This document shows, piece after piece, positions 27,193-39,382 of a stretch of DNA of 64,000 bases. Within the stretch, counting starts at the first letter, position 1. Each line of letters starts with the position of its first letter. Under the pieces are notes generated by a model. That model saw only the letters and a program-made list of their open reading frames with translations. It ran no database searches and was not told where the DNA came from. The DNA is taken from the NCBI GenBank assembly GCA_021464245.1, contig JADCRB010000151.1, forward strand, positions 1,224,947 through 1,288,946, written 5' to 3'. The position numbers and the translations under genes were made by a program. Source of the DNA: Carallia brachiata. Its lineage: Eukaryota; Streptophyta; Magnoliopsida; Malpighiales; Rhizophoraceae.

Positions 27193-30100
27193 ACAGTTAT
27201 CTCTAGTTAGAAACGATTTTCAACTTCGCACTCACTAGTTCATTAATTACTTGCTAAAAAAAAAAAGAAAATCTGCTATAGGTCTAATTAAGTGACGTGA
27301 GTGAGAACTCCCATCCCATGTGATGTTCTGTTGATTACCATCTCCATGTCTACACTTCTTTTTGGGTACCCCTATGTACCTATTTCCATTTGGGAACATT
27401 GGTGGAATCCTCCGACCCAAATGTCACGGCCAGTTTCTTAATTAGTTGTGCTGCACTATAAAATTTTGAGTCTCCTTACATTTTCAAAAAAAATATATTT
27501 AAAAAAATATCTGAATACAGCTGATTGGATTTTATATATAACTAACTGAATTCTCTATGTAACTAAAAAAAAATAATATTATTTCTTTACACAGTAAATC
27601 TAACTGGTTGCATATTAAATCTAATCAGTTGCATTCAAACGTTTTTTTTATTTCATTTTTATCCAAAATATATATATTTTTCTATAAAATTTTTACTCCA
27701 TTTTCCACACCCTGCGCCTTCACATATGTTCTTAATTTCCCATTTAAATCATGCAACCTTTTAACTTCAATTACCAATATACAATTCATCTGGACTGATC
27801 CCCAAAGGGATGTGGACCAGACCACCAAAAGGGGCAAGGTGAAAGGGTTGGACCTCGTGACCTATAAGATGAAGCACAACTAGGGATTTCAAGGTGGGAC
27901 GACATTAATGCTTTAACACTTAAGTTAACAGATGATAAAATAATAAGAAATTAAGGTATTTAAAGTAAGTATGAGGTTTTTGTTTTGATAACAATGTATT
28001 TATATGTAGTTTGGTGAGTCCTTATTTGCTTGGTAGGTAGTCGTACTGAAAGGCAGTATGCCTTATATAGCTCGTCGGATTTAGGATTCTAGGTGGTGAC
28101 CCAAGGTCTGGGGTCAGGCCGGAGATCTTCATGAATAGGCTCTTCTTACTAGGTCGGTTTTGGTTTTGTGAACTGGGCCTAGCCCTGTTTTTAATTGAAT
28201 CAGAATGGTTGTATTAATACTTAGAGAAACTTGGGCCTAACCTTAGTCCTTATTGACAATGTACACGACATAAATGTAATGGGAATGCTTTTCCCATTAC
28301 ATATTAATCAAGCTGCCAGTTTATATGTATTAATTCTTCTTTAATTGTCATCTATTATTCCCTTCGGTGTGTGTTCTGTAGACAATACTGTAGCTGTGTT
28401 TCGTACGTGCCACTACCACGTCTTGCATGCATGTTACTTGCAAGGGTGAGATATGCCAAGTAGTTTGAGGATGCTTTGCATCAAGATTCTAAAGTATCAT
28501 TAATACTAAATAAAATAAGCAAAACATTTAAAAATATATTGTATAAGATCATATATTTAAAATAATAAAAAGATAATCTTATGAAGAATGTCAAAATATG
28601 TTAAGGAAAATAATTTTAGATATTCTAACAATATATAAGATTTTCAATTGATAAATTGAATCTAAAATATAATAGAATTTTAATCTATTTTGTGCTATTC
28701 AGAATGACATTTTTACAATTATTTCATATGTTATGCAACAGAGATTTGACTGATGGTGTTATTTGTTAATAGGACCAAACATTAAAGAGCAACTTGTCAC
28801 ATGTAAAAGATGAGGAAGTCAATTGTCATTTGTTACTGCACACGCGATGTAAATTTTCTTATTTTAAATCATATATAAAAAATAAATATAAAAGAAAAAA
28901 GAAGACTTTTCACAATTTTTGTTTGAGTTTACTAACCCCTGTTAATCATGAGGTGCGACATGTTAAATAAATTTCCCTTTTTCGGGGTGTTCATGAGAGC
29001 GAGGCGTGAAATTTGCTTGTATATGCAAAGTATTTTCTTAATTGAAATGCATGACAGCATTACAAATTAAAAAGGATTGATCAGGTATACTTACGAAGAA
29101 AACGAACAAATTGATCGTATTGAAATGCATTAAATCAGATCAAAATTGAGTGAAATGATCCACATCGAGGTGAATAATTTACGGAAATGAGGGTCAAAGT
29201 TTGACCGACAGTGAATGTGAATGGTAAGCGAAGCGTTCAACTTTTTCTCTAGAATTTGAAGATGTTATTAATTGATGGAAATTCACACATGGCAAATGTG
29301 GGTGTGCAAGTTGTGGAGCAAAAGCATGAATATGATGCACGCATTGCTAATTAATAACACAACCCATTTGCTTCTTTCAGCTTCTTTTATTGAAAAGAAG
29401 AAAGGAAAGCAAAGACAAAAGTGTGCGTAGGGGGCAACACTACACATCTACAGGGTACATCTCAATCAATCTCTCTCCATTTTCCGATGAAGTGACGGCG
29501 AATATGTATTGAAGGGTATTCCTGTTACAGCTACAAAGTGATGGCGAAAGATGTCAATTATTCAATGCCAGCGATGCTTATTCCTAAATGCCACATAACC
29601 TGTCACCATCTTCTCCCACAATTCCTCCCTTACTTGGGGGAATTGGAATGGAATGCTTAAAAGTGACATCTATATACCAATATAAGTGCCGTGGGACGGC
29701 TTGTGAAAACATTACGACATCTTTAATCGATTCTGTTTAGGCTATATATATGCATATACTCCTTTTTTTTTTCCCTTCTTTCTGTATCCACATAATTTTA
29801 TAACCATCAATCTTTAAATATGTTTACCACATAACTATGTAGGCAAACATCCATTCCCACGGTGAAGCCGCTATTACACATCAGAAATCAGTGTTTAATT
29901 TAGTATTTCCCAGATAAATAACCATCGAACAAGATGTTCTCTTAGTTTCCTAGTTGAAAGATATAAAGATACATAGAGAGCACAAAGAAATAAAGATACT
30001 TAATTGCGCAGTGGCATTAAGATCAACTGGTTAGGAGATGTACAACAAAAGTTCATTCTTTGTGTTTCATATGCTTTTATTATTATTTTTTTTTTGATCC

Positions 30101-31201
30101 CTAACATTTGAATTCTTTTTTTTTAATTTATTAGGATACCTATTTAATCATGAGTTACATAATCAAATAATTTTTTTCTCTCATAAATTCTACTCGTTTC
30201 TTTCTCAAGATTTAAATTCAAATTTTCAAAATAAAATCTAAAATCTAAATAGTAAGATATCTTTTAAGGACACATCTGAATTCTTTTAATAGGTAGTTAA
30301 TAGTCAATGTTTCGTGGTCAATCTTCGTGTTTTTCAGGTTTTTCTTTTCGGTTTAAATAGAGGGCAAGGCCCATCTAGATAGCTTGTTTTTAATAACCTT
30401 AAGTACACCTTTTGACCCATTAAGCCATTACACTTTTATATGATTTTGTTTTTTTCTTAAGAAATTTATTAAATTATAAATTATATAATAAAATAATTTT
30501 TTCTATTACCGTATGTCTCACACATTTTTTTAGAATTAGAATCCAAAAATTCTAATATGAAAAGCTTCATTCTTAACCAACACTTTTAATGATAGTAAAA
30601 TATAATAGCAAGAATAATTTTCATTCATCACTCTTATTTTTATATAGTACCAGTCAATCTGTCAAATGCATTGCAAGTGAAGCCAATGACTCACGAATAC
30701 TAATAGGCCAATTGATTAATGTGCCCAATATTGTTGGTATACTGTTGGTATATCATGCAAACTTTTGTAGGTTTATAAGTGGGATAACTGTTATACTGAG
30801 AAAAAGATGTTTGTTGAATGACATTGCAAAATTACTACTTTTCATTTATTTTATAGGATTCCGTTCCAGGCCACAAAAAGGTCCACGCGCCTGGCCCTGG
30901 AGGCAAAAACCCCTGATTATACTCGATATATTCCATGACACTAGAAAAAGTGCCCTAAATATAATTAAAAAAAAAAAAAAGACGAAGAAGAAAAATTATA
31001 GATGGACCATTGCTGATCATAACAGAAGGATGTATCCTCGTACAGTTGACAGGCTAAGCCGCAAAATTAACTAGATCCACAGCTTAATGTTCTTTTTTTT
31101 ACCATGAAAAGAAAAAAGGATTTTCCGAACATGCCGCAGGGAGGGAAGTACAGTGCAGAGACCAATGCAAAAAAAAACTGGCTCAGAAATTGGTTAAGGC
31201 A
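25850..31201. other. promoter side of the MADS-box gene and a long gene-free region
   Basis: No supported gene. The first 1-2 kb upstream of the MADS start at 25849 is the likely promoter and untranslated leader. Simple repeats include CT and CA runs near 27155-27191. From about 27.8 to 28.3 kb the sequence is less AT-rich and contains a perfect 12-bp hairpin (28274-28302). The stretch 28.5-31.0 kb is AT-rich. An open frame at 30589-31074 has no protein-like features and I do not call it. Confidence 0.5.
28274..28302. repeat. perfect 12-bp inverted repeat (hairpin)
   Basis: ATGTAATGGGAA (28274-28285) is followed after five bases by its exact reverse complement TTCCCATTACAT (28291-28302). There is no T-tract or gene next to it, so a terminator role is unlikely. 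It may be a remnant of a small inverted-repeat element. Confidence 0.75.
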
Positions 31202-33199
31202 TCAACTGTTTGTTTCACTTCCCATCCAATCTTGTGAACACATCAAAGCTTGGACAGTAGATGGCTGCAATGAAACCAAATCACGATCAAGCACCCTACC
31301 TCCATTCTTGAAAGCAGGCTCTGATGTGACCTTGGACATGGGAATGCCCAAGATGTTTCGAGCCATCATCGATAGAATTGGATACCTCGGAGTGTGAACT
31401 TTCCACCAGTTCAATATATTAAAATCAGTAGGACCGCGAGGAAAAAGAGGTTCTTCGAGGTACTTATCCAAATCAGACTTGAAGCCTTCACTCTGGGTGC
31501 CTTCATTGAGGAATTTGTCAAATCCCATCAGCCTGTCCGTGGATTCTCCTCCACAACTAGGTAAGGAGCCAGCACTGCCACTCACTCGGCAAGCCAAATC
31601 TTCTTCAAGAGACGCTAAAGGGGAGCCAATCGAATGCTCATTGTAGAGTGACTTTATATACTCAGAAACTTCATCAATTAACTCTGCAGAACCACTACCA
31701 AACAATTGCGGATAGTAATAATCTATCACCTTCATCTTGAATCGTGGGTCTAACATGACTGCAGCTGCTAGGGCCAAATTGCATTTGTCCCAATACTCAT
31801 CAAACCTACTCTTCATCTTCTTGGCAATGGAACTTAAAAAATCATCTGACATCTTGCACCAATCAATTAAACTCAAGTAAATGCCACAAATCTCTGGAAA
31901 GTATATGTTTGCCGTTGGATGTTTGCTCTTCGTGAAAAGATTTTTAGATTCTGCAAAGCGCGATAACCAGTCAGTAACTGCCTTTGCTCTGTCCCACTCC
32001 AAATCAGACAGACCAGCTGCTTGTGCAGGGTCATCTTCTTGTAGAAGAGCAAAAGCCCTCCTGTACTCACAAGAAACTTCAAGCATAGCACGTGTTGATT
32101 CCCACTGTGATGGATTGTCAGCAAATAAGCACTTCTGACTCTGAACTTCAGCTTGTGAAACCATCTTGCTGAACTTTGCTTGAGTTACTTCTGAACTTTT
32201 AACATCCCGAATGCTTGCCCGAATCTTATCTATTGTCTCAAAGAGTGCTTCTATCGTATCATTAACCATCAGATTGAGAAGATCAATAGCACAACGAATG
32301 TCGAATAATTGACCATTACAGAGAAGAAACCTGTTCTGGGACAGCCGGTCTCTAATGCTGTAAATGATATTATCATTTGCAGGAAAAATATCAGATGTTA
32401 TTGAAAACAATTTTCGGTCAATATCCCAGTCCATTAAACATGCCATGATAACTTCTGAATGCGTGTCTGCAGTTTGAGAAGGATCAACTGGAATAAAATT
32501 CAGTATCTTCTTCTTTGATTGCCAAGCTTCATCAATATAGTGTGCCGTCAAACACAAATACTGGGAATCTTCTGAAGCTACCCAAAGATCAACACTAAGG
32601 CTAATCTTTCCATGAAATTTGTCCAAATATTCAAATACTCTTTGTTTTTCCTTCGCATAAATTTCCATACAGTCTGCCTCAACTTTTTCAGATGTCACAA
32701 GCTCAAACAATGGTTGTAAATTCCTAACAAAAACTCTAAATCCAACATGCTCAACCATATCTAGGGGATATCCATGTAAAATAATCATGCGGGCTAGATC
32801 GAATTGACTCCGTCTTTGATCCAAGCCATTGGTTGCAATGTGAACAGCATCATCTTTCAACTGCAAGGGTTCGTACCTGTAATCCACAATGCTAGTTGGT
32901 TGTGGTTCATTCCTCTCCCGTTCTGGCTCAATGTTCACATTTGCCAGCACAAGGGCTCCATCCTTTTTCTTTTCTCTTGCTGAAAGAAACTGAGCAATGC
33001 CATGATTAGATCTTCTCTGACACCTAATTAAATGATTTCTTAAGTGTGACGTTCCACTGGCACTTGATCCACTTAGTTTCCTCTTACAGTGCCTACAAAT
33101 AGCCACAAATGTGTCACCTTTTTTCACCCGATCAAAGTCATTCCATACAACAGACTTGAGCCTGCTAGATTTGACCATGACTTCTTCTGGCAAATCCAT
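31202..33199 (-). CDS. domesticated hAT transposase with BED zinc finger (DAYSLEEPER/RICESLEEPER-like)
   Basis: A single 665-aa open frame with a true ATG. A BED-type DNA-binding finger lies near the N-terminus (Cys35-x2-Cys38 ... His56-x3-Cys60). The RNase H-like hAT core follows (SLSVDLWVASEDSQY keeps the first-Asp motif; QWESTRAMLE matches the W...E motif). The C-terminal hAT dimerisation region (DKYLEEPLFPRG, NILNWWKVHTPRYPILSMMARNIL, then SEPAFKNGGRVLDRDLVSLQP) is present. Active hAT proteins usually have Cys-x2-His in HIRC..H; here it reads CAID, so the His is lost. The intact frame plus loss of a signature residue fits a host-recruited gene, as with Arabidopsis DAYSLEEPER, a nuclear DNA-binding regulator. 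A CCAG acceptor-like site just before the ATG (minus strand, about 33208) suggests a spliced 5' leader. I cannot say which named family member it matches. Confidence 0.85.
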   Translation of the reverse strand: MDLPEEVMVKSSRLKSVVWNDFDRVKKGDTFVAICRHCKRKLSGSSASGTSHLRNHLIRCQRRSNHGIAQFLSAREKKKDGALVLANVNIEPERERNEPQPTSIVDYRYEPLQLKDDAVHIATNGLDQRRSQFDLARMIILHGYPLDMVEHVGFRVFVRNLQPLFELVTSEKVEADCMEIYAKEKQRVFEYLDKFHGKISLSVDLWVASEDSQYLCLTAHYIDEAWQSKKKILNFIPVDPSQTADTHSEVIMACLMDWDIDRKLFSITSDIFPANDNIIYSIRDRLSQNRFLLCNGQLFDIRCAIDLLNLMVNDTIEALFETIDKIRASIRDVKSSEVTQAKFSKMVSQAEVQSQKCLFADNPSQWESTRAMLEVSCEYRRAFALLQEDDPAQAAGLSDLEWDRAKAVTDWLSRFAESKNLFTKSKHPTANIYFPEICGIYLSLIDWCKMSDDFLSSIAKKMKSRFDEYWDKCNLALAAAVMLDPRFKMKVIDYYYPQLFGSGSAELIDEVSEYIKSLYNEHSIGSPLASLEEDLACRVSGSAGSLPSCGGESTDRLMGFDKFLNEGTQSEGFKSDLDKYLEEPLFPRGPTDFNILNWWKVHTPRYPILSMMARNILGIPMSKVTSEPAFKNGGRVLDRDLVSLQPSTVQALMCSQDWMGSETNS

Positions 33200-34942
33200 T
33201 GCACAACCTGGTAACTTTCAATATCTGCTCACCAAAACCGGCAGCTAATTAGTGAAACCTCATGACTGTAAAGGCAATACACATTATCTTTGGAACACAG
33301 TATACACAAAAAAACAGAAAAACAAAAAAAGAGCTTAGGTTTAGGCTATTCTCGTAACATCACTTGAGTAACTTTAACTTTCCAACTATTGTTTCATTAA
33401 TTGACAATAACTTGCTCCTCATTTGCATTCCAGTACTAGATTCCACGCATCAAACAACAACACTCATCCACAAACAGACAACAAACAAAAAAACCCTATG
33501 TTTTATTCATCATTGTGTAAATCATTTCCAAATGCATGATGGAAATTCGGTGGAAACACATTTGATTCGTACTTGTATGTATACATGCACACGCGCACAC
33601 ACACGCAAAAGTTAAGGAGCTTGCAGAGCTTATCCAAACTGAGCACACAAAAAGTATAACTGAGCACAGAGTGGTAAAATCATTAACAACTGTAACCCCC
33701 CAAAAAAACCAAAAAAAAGGGTAAAGTCATTAACAACAATGAGGATGGCATACAAGATAGCCACTCACTGGAAATGAAGAAAAGAAATAAAATTCAAAAA
33801 AAAAAGAAATAAAAAAGAGAACCTTCACGGCCATGACAGGAAGACGTGACAGTTAACTGGAGAAGGAAATTAAGCATCCATTTACAAAAAAAAAAAAAAA
33901 AAAAAAGGAAAAGAAAGAAAGGGAAACATAATTTGTGTGTGAGTATGAAAATGGGGAAAAAGAAAAAGACAGAACGAACCATATTAAAAGTGTTATCAAC
34001 TATAAATCAACCACAACCAAAAACCAAAATGGACGAACAATAAAAACCTGGCCAGGGCAGTGCTGGTTTGGATTGGAATGGAGAAAACTATATAAGAAGA
34101 TTTACTTTACTCCTACTAGTCTACTGCTACTACTACTACTACTAATTCCAAAGAAAGAAAGAAAGAAAGCCCAATTTGGAATCCACCTGGGATTAAGCTT
34201 AACCGGAATTCAAGTGGCTGTGTGCCTCGTCATCGGGTCATATCCACAAGGCAGCACTTGACCCGAGAGGGTGCGAGGGACAGGGAGAGTCAAATTATCT
34301 CTTGAGATTAGGGTTTTGTATTTGTTTGCAGGAGGGAGTTTGGGAATTTTAATTTCTTTCAATTGAATTGTTCCGAAAACGACACCAATCCAAATATTTA
34401 TTTAATTTCATTGTCAAAAATAATAATAATTATTATTATTATCCCCCCCCCACAAAAAAAAAAAAATAATAATAATAATAATAATGTTCAAAATCAAAAG
34501 AAAGGGCAGCGGGCCGCTTGGGTTTGTTTGGCTTCGCTTGGCTTGGCGGGGGCGGGAATAACTTTTATGGTTTGTTTGGTTTGTTGGATTTGTATGAGAA
34601 AAACAAAATAAATTATAAAATTTTAGTAAAAAAATATGATTATTATTTTATTATTTTTTATAATTTTTTCTCATAATTTTTTTATCAATTTATATAATTT
34701 AATTTTTTCACAATTTTTTTCTTATAAATTACTATTTACTTTTCTTCTATTTTTTTTTCTCACAACTTTTTACTAATTTAAATAACTTTATTTTTTCACA
34801 AAGTCCTTTTTATGCAACTTCCTAATAATCCAAACAGATCATTAGTGATTGTGATGAATCCTTTGTTTGGTTTCAAGGAAAATATGAAATGTGAAAATAA
34901 AAACATAACCATTATTATATTTTATTTTTTTATTATTTGTTT

Positions 34943-35076
34943 TCACTTATTACTCATTTATTCGAAAAACTTTTTTTACTCATATTTTTCTTTCTCACAA
35001 CTTTCTTTATCACCTATTATTCATTTATTCAAACGACTTTTTCTCTTCATAAGTTTCTTTCTCATAATTTTTTTTC
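34943..35076. repeat. 67-bp tandem duplication, AT-rich
   Basis: Two diverged copies begin at TCACTTATTACTCATTTATTC (34943) and TCACCTATTATTCATTTATTC (35010), with matching downstream blocks CTTT, CTCATA or TTCATAA, TTTCTTTCTCA and AACTTTCT or AATTTTTT. Further degenerate TTTCTCATAATTT units precede them from about 34660, suggesting an older, larger array. Confidence 0.65.
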
Positions 35077-35744
35077 TCTACATTTTCTCTTAATACAAAC
35101 ACAATGTAAAAAACCACCCGGAAAAGAATTTCATATTTCCGGTCCCCAATCTGAATCAATTAAAAAAATAAATTAAAAATAAGAATTTGATGAAGATGAT
35201 GACTACAAGACAGATAGGAGGCTTTTTTTTTTTTAGAGGTAGTTAAAAATTGACGAGCAACACTACATAATTTAAAATAGATAATAATACATAATTATAC
35301 AATAATATTAATAATATTTAATAATTTATATATTTTTTAATAAATTCAGTCACCTCATAATATATCATATTTTGTTCTTATTTTAAAACTATTTAAATAA
35401 CATTGCCAAATTTTTCCCCAAGATTTAAATGCCCTTTAACTTTGCTGTCGTCGTTCAGCTACAATAATAATAATAAATTGAGGAAAAAGGTTGATATTAC
35501 AAGGTGAGGATTGAATCATCTTTATTTTAATTAAACCACATTTTTCTTAAAATTTTAAATTTCTTCAAAAAAAATTTGGATATGTAGCGTAACATGATCA
35601 CTGTAAATATATAACAAAAAATACTAAAAAAATTAGTAATAACTTGTTTTATATGCGAAGCAATCGCTTTGGACATCGAAAAACATTTCAAAAAATTAAT
35701 GTAAGACAAATAATATCTAATGTCATCTGTATCTAGATCGGAGT

Positions 35745-36479
35745 ATAATTATTAAACTCGGTCCAGCCTGGCCGGTCAGACCGGTGATCCGGGCACTGGA
35801 CTGGGCCGGTTTTGCGTGAACAATAACCGAGTTATTTGAATAATAAAAAATTATTTTTTTCACTTTTTACTGTGTAAACAGTAAAAATAATATTTTTTAA
35901 TGATAAACAATAGTCAAATAGTAAAAAAATTATAATTTTTTCCATTTTTACTGTGTAAACAGTAAACATAATATTTTTTTAATGATAAACAGTATTTAAA
36001 TAGTAAAAATTATAAATTTTTATCGTTTTTTACTACTTGAACAATAATATTTACACACTAAAATTTATTTTTTTAACTTTTTATTGTGTGAATGATATAA
36101 ATAATATTTTCATAATACTAAACAATATAACAAAATATTTTTTTTTGTACAATTTAATAATTTTTTATATTTTATAATCTATTTTTCTGCATGCAATAAT
36201 TTAATATTATTAATATATCAAATAATATGTTACAATTGACCTTACAAAATAGTTTTTAAAGAATTTTTATAAAAATTTTGATTAGTATAAATTATATTTT
36301 AATTTGTAAAATATAGTTATTGTGCTAAATTGTACAAAAATTTTATATATATTATTTGATGTATTTATTTTTTTAAGAATCAATGACCCATTAGTTGAAC
36401 CAATAACCTACTGGTTAAACTAATAATTCTGACCCAGTCGCCTAATCAAGTCAGTGTCTGAACCGATTTTAATAGCTAT
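35745..36479. mobile_element. Mutator-like MITE (non-autonomous), 735 bp, with target-site duplication
   Basis: The left end reads ATTATTAAACTCGGTCCAG and the inverted right end reads GCTATTAAAATCGGTTCAG; over the terminal 22 bp the two match at about 18 positions. The element is bounded by a near-perfect 10-bp direct repeat, AGATCGGAGT (35735-35744) and AGATCAGAGT (36480-36489), the size expected of Mutator-like target-site duplications. There is no coding capacity. A GC-rich subterminal block near the left end (GGCCGGTCAGACCGG and related GACCGG words, 35770-35815) is followed by AT-rich internal tandem repeats of 81-82 bp built around TTTTACTGTGTAAACAGTA (35864, 35945 and a degenerate third copy near 36026). 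A hAT origin is less likely because of the duplication length. Confidence 0.75.
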
Positions 36480-37895
36480 AGATCAGAGTTGAATGTAACC
36501 ACTTTTATAAAATTAGTAGTAGTAATTATCAAATTCTTATCTTTAAAAGAAAAGTACTTTTTGGGGTAGGGTCATGGATCCTGTCCAACCCACTCAAATG
36601 TATGCTCTTTTAACCATTTATTATGTCTATTTTGTATAAATTTTTTTTACACTTTAACATTAAATTTATATATAAATTTATTTATTATTGATACAATATT
36701 TACCTTCGATTAAAAAGGAAAATCTCTCCATCTGACAAGCCGAACAGCCGGGGGACTTAGCAAAACAGAGAGCTCTAGCAAAGCAAGACGATACCCAACA
36801 AACTAACAACGGCACATGAGCATGGGTTGACGAGGACAGTTACGTCTTCCGCTAATTTTATTTTGATTATAATTGTAATTGATATTTTTAAATAAATATT
36901 AATATTTTAAAAATTTTAAAATATTAATTTTTATTTTAAAAATATCAATTATAATTTTAATAAACGTAAAATTTTAGACAAATTTACCTAAAACACCAAC
37001 TTTTTTTACTATTTTGATTGGTGTAATGGCAGTTTCGTAACATTTTCGAACCTTTTCTTTTAGACGCTATCCATTACAATTATAATATTATAACACAAAT
37101 GTATTTAAGGTGTTATTTTTTTCCTTTTAAAATGTAATTTTTCTTCGTAACCTTTAAAAAGAATATAATAATAACTTGTGATTTTTTTTCTAAAGTTTTT
37201 TTTTTTTAAAAAAAATTTGCTACCGTTGGAAAGAAAATCCTCCTTCTTCCTGTATTTCGGATTTGGATTTTTCAGTAAAAAAGGGGAGCATATACAGTTG
37301 GCATCTCCATTTTCCTATTAATAATTAGGGAATAAGGATAGGCATGTAAATTGTTGTCAAATTGGCATCTTTTCTTTCTGGTGAAAAAAATAAATAAATT
37401 GTCAATTTGACATCAAACTTATTGTCTTATTTCAATCATTAGTAACAGTGGCGCTGAAATAAGTATTAAAATCCTCAATTATTTATTTTCTCTAATAAAA
37501 TAAAAGAAGCCGTGAATAATAGTAAAAGCAAATTAATGGGAAAAAATTAAAAGCAAAATTATTGCATTAATAATTACAAGAAATTAGATTTACAAATTAT
37601 ATACAGTAGTAGTAGTAGAAAGAGAAGGCACTGAGAAAACGAGTAGTCGCCCGCAGGTCTCTAGGTCTAGTCTAGGATTTCCCTTTCCGTCTCTTCTCCC
37701 AAACCCGCCCCCCCTCCTCCTCCTCTCCTCCGTGAGACTCGAACAGCGTCTGTTGCTGGGGGCTGATTGCAAACAAAGAGGGACTTTGCTCTTTTCTTCA
37801 GGTGCTACTTCTCTCTTTTGTTCTTAGCATGAGTTCTTTTCATCAAGTTTCTTTCTTTTTTTAATTTTTTATTTTTTTTAATTAAAATTTTTGAT

Positions 37896-37921
37896 GCTGA
37901 TGGTTGCTACTCACCATCAGC
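37896..37921. repeat. 9-bp inverted repeat in the probable PP5 leader intron
   Basis: GCTGATGGT (37896-37904) and ACCATCAGC (37913-37921) are exact reverse complements separated by 8 nt. It is short and could be chance. Confidence 0.5.
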
Positions 37922-39272
37922 TGGTGGGTGTGGATGGTTAGAAGACTGTAGGGTCTGTGTTCTTCGTGGTCATTGGGAATACTATTTTAAGTTTTTTTTT
38001 TTCTTTGGTTGTTTCCAGGAAAAAATCAGAGACAATAGTATTGCTTATGCCATGAATAGTAGTAGTTTCAATCATCCTTTTCTGCTTCTTATGGAATCAC
38101 AGGGAAAGGGACTCCGCGCATTCTTAGCTTTTAAAGTCGTGGGGGTCCCTCCCCCCCCCCCCCTCTATTTGACGTTTCTTTCTCTAAATTTTTTCTTTTG
38201 GCTGTCAAGTAGATATATGGCTGAACCTATAGTTTTTTTTCTCCCCTTTCTTTTTTTTTAAAGGTTCTCAGGTTGTTGTAGAGCATGATATACAAACAAA
38301 CCATTTGATGAAACTATTTTTAAATTTTGAATGGATCATTATCTACTTTTCTGTCTTTTTTTTTTTTTTTTTTAAATGTGTGATATTTCTCATTTTAAAT
38401 GCTTAACTCAAGTTTTTCCATGTCTTTGGATTTTTTCCGTGTATGCCATATTGTCATAATGACATCTCCTTGATAGTACGCATTAGAGTCTGGATCATCA
38501 GAACTTGAAGACTGTTTTGGGTTTTGGATCCATATTAACTTTGATTTCAACTAATCGTGCTTTTGCTGGCTGGATAATATGAGTTTGACAATTGAAATCC
38601 TGATACATTTATCACTTATTATTCCGTTATTCTTGAAGCTTTTTTTTGTCTCTGTATGATCAATTTGACTTTGATCATTTGCTTCCCACACATAACTTCT
38701 TGCACAAATTCCAATTTGGAAGCGATAAAAAGCTTTACAAGAGGAGCCCACTGTTTTACCATGGTTAATTTTGTTTGGTGAATGTACCCACTGTAAGCTC
38801 CTTTAGGTTAGTGTTGTTGTGATATGCACCAATTTTATATGGAAAACAACATTAAGAGCATTGAAATGGCATGATAATGTACTATGATATAACTCTGTTC
38901 GATTTGGTCAGCTCTGAGGATTTGCTTTGTATTTGCAGCATCAAAATGGAAACTTTCTTAGGCTGGAGGTGCATACACTTTTCTTAATAATCTATGCCCA
39001 GGCCTCACCATATCACATGAGAGGGTTTCTGTCTGCTGCACTTTCTCTCTTCGGGATCTTCATTTGACTGGCAAATTAATAATAACAGTACATGTTTCTT
39101 GTTGATGCTAATTTATTGGTTTCTTTCTGAAGGTAATTGCCACTATCATCCTATATGGGCTTTTAATGCTTTTAAAAAAAAAGAATAATTTGTGTGGGAA
39201 GATAATGAATTCTGTGGTTTGTGCTCTTTTCCTGCAGAAATCAAGGCAAAATAGAAAGTTATCAGAGAGTTG

Positions 39273-39382
39273 ATGGATTCTGTCTTTTGCTAGCATTCAA
39301 GGGTCCTTCAAATACCCAGTAACGGTAAATGTGGAAATGGATAATGCTGAGGTATCTCAATCTGAAGAAATCAAGGTTCTAG
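39273..39382 (+). promoter_or_regulatory. two upstream open reading frames at the PP5 start
   Basis: In the inferred leader exon after the acceptor at about 39238, a 6-codon uORF (39273-39293: Met-Asp-Ser-Val-Phe-Cys-stop) precedes the gene. A second out-of-frame ATG at 39329 opens an 18-codon frame that overlaps the main ATG and ends at 39382. The second ATG has T at -3 and T at +4 (weak context), whereas the main ATG (39337) has A at -3 and G at +4 (strong). Confidence 0.45.

Larger units (their letters stand above)
33200..39236. other. intergenic region with a MITE; leader region of PP5
   Basis: It starts with the upstream DNA of the hAT-derived gene (to about 34.3 kb) and continues with AT-rich DNA holding a 67-bp tandem duplication (34943-35076) and a Mutator-like MITE (35745-36479). 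From about 37.6 to 37.8 kb there is CT-rich sequence that looks like the first untranslated exon of PP5 (+). The PP5 coding exon is preceded by an acceptor (TTTCCTGCAG) at about 39238, so 37.8-39.2 kb is probably a 5' leader intron. HVA22F, expected here from Arabidopsis gene order, was not found. Confidence 0.5.

Noticed and set aside
30589..31074. 161-codon open frame upstream of the hAT-derived gene
   Set aside because: No domain, signal peptide or compositional support; it contains a poly-Lys run from an A tract and lies in AT-rich intergenic DNA.
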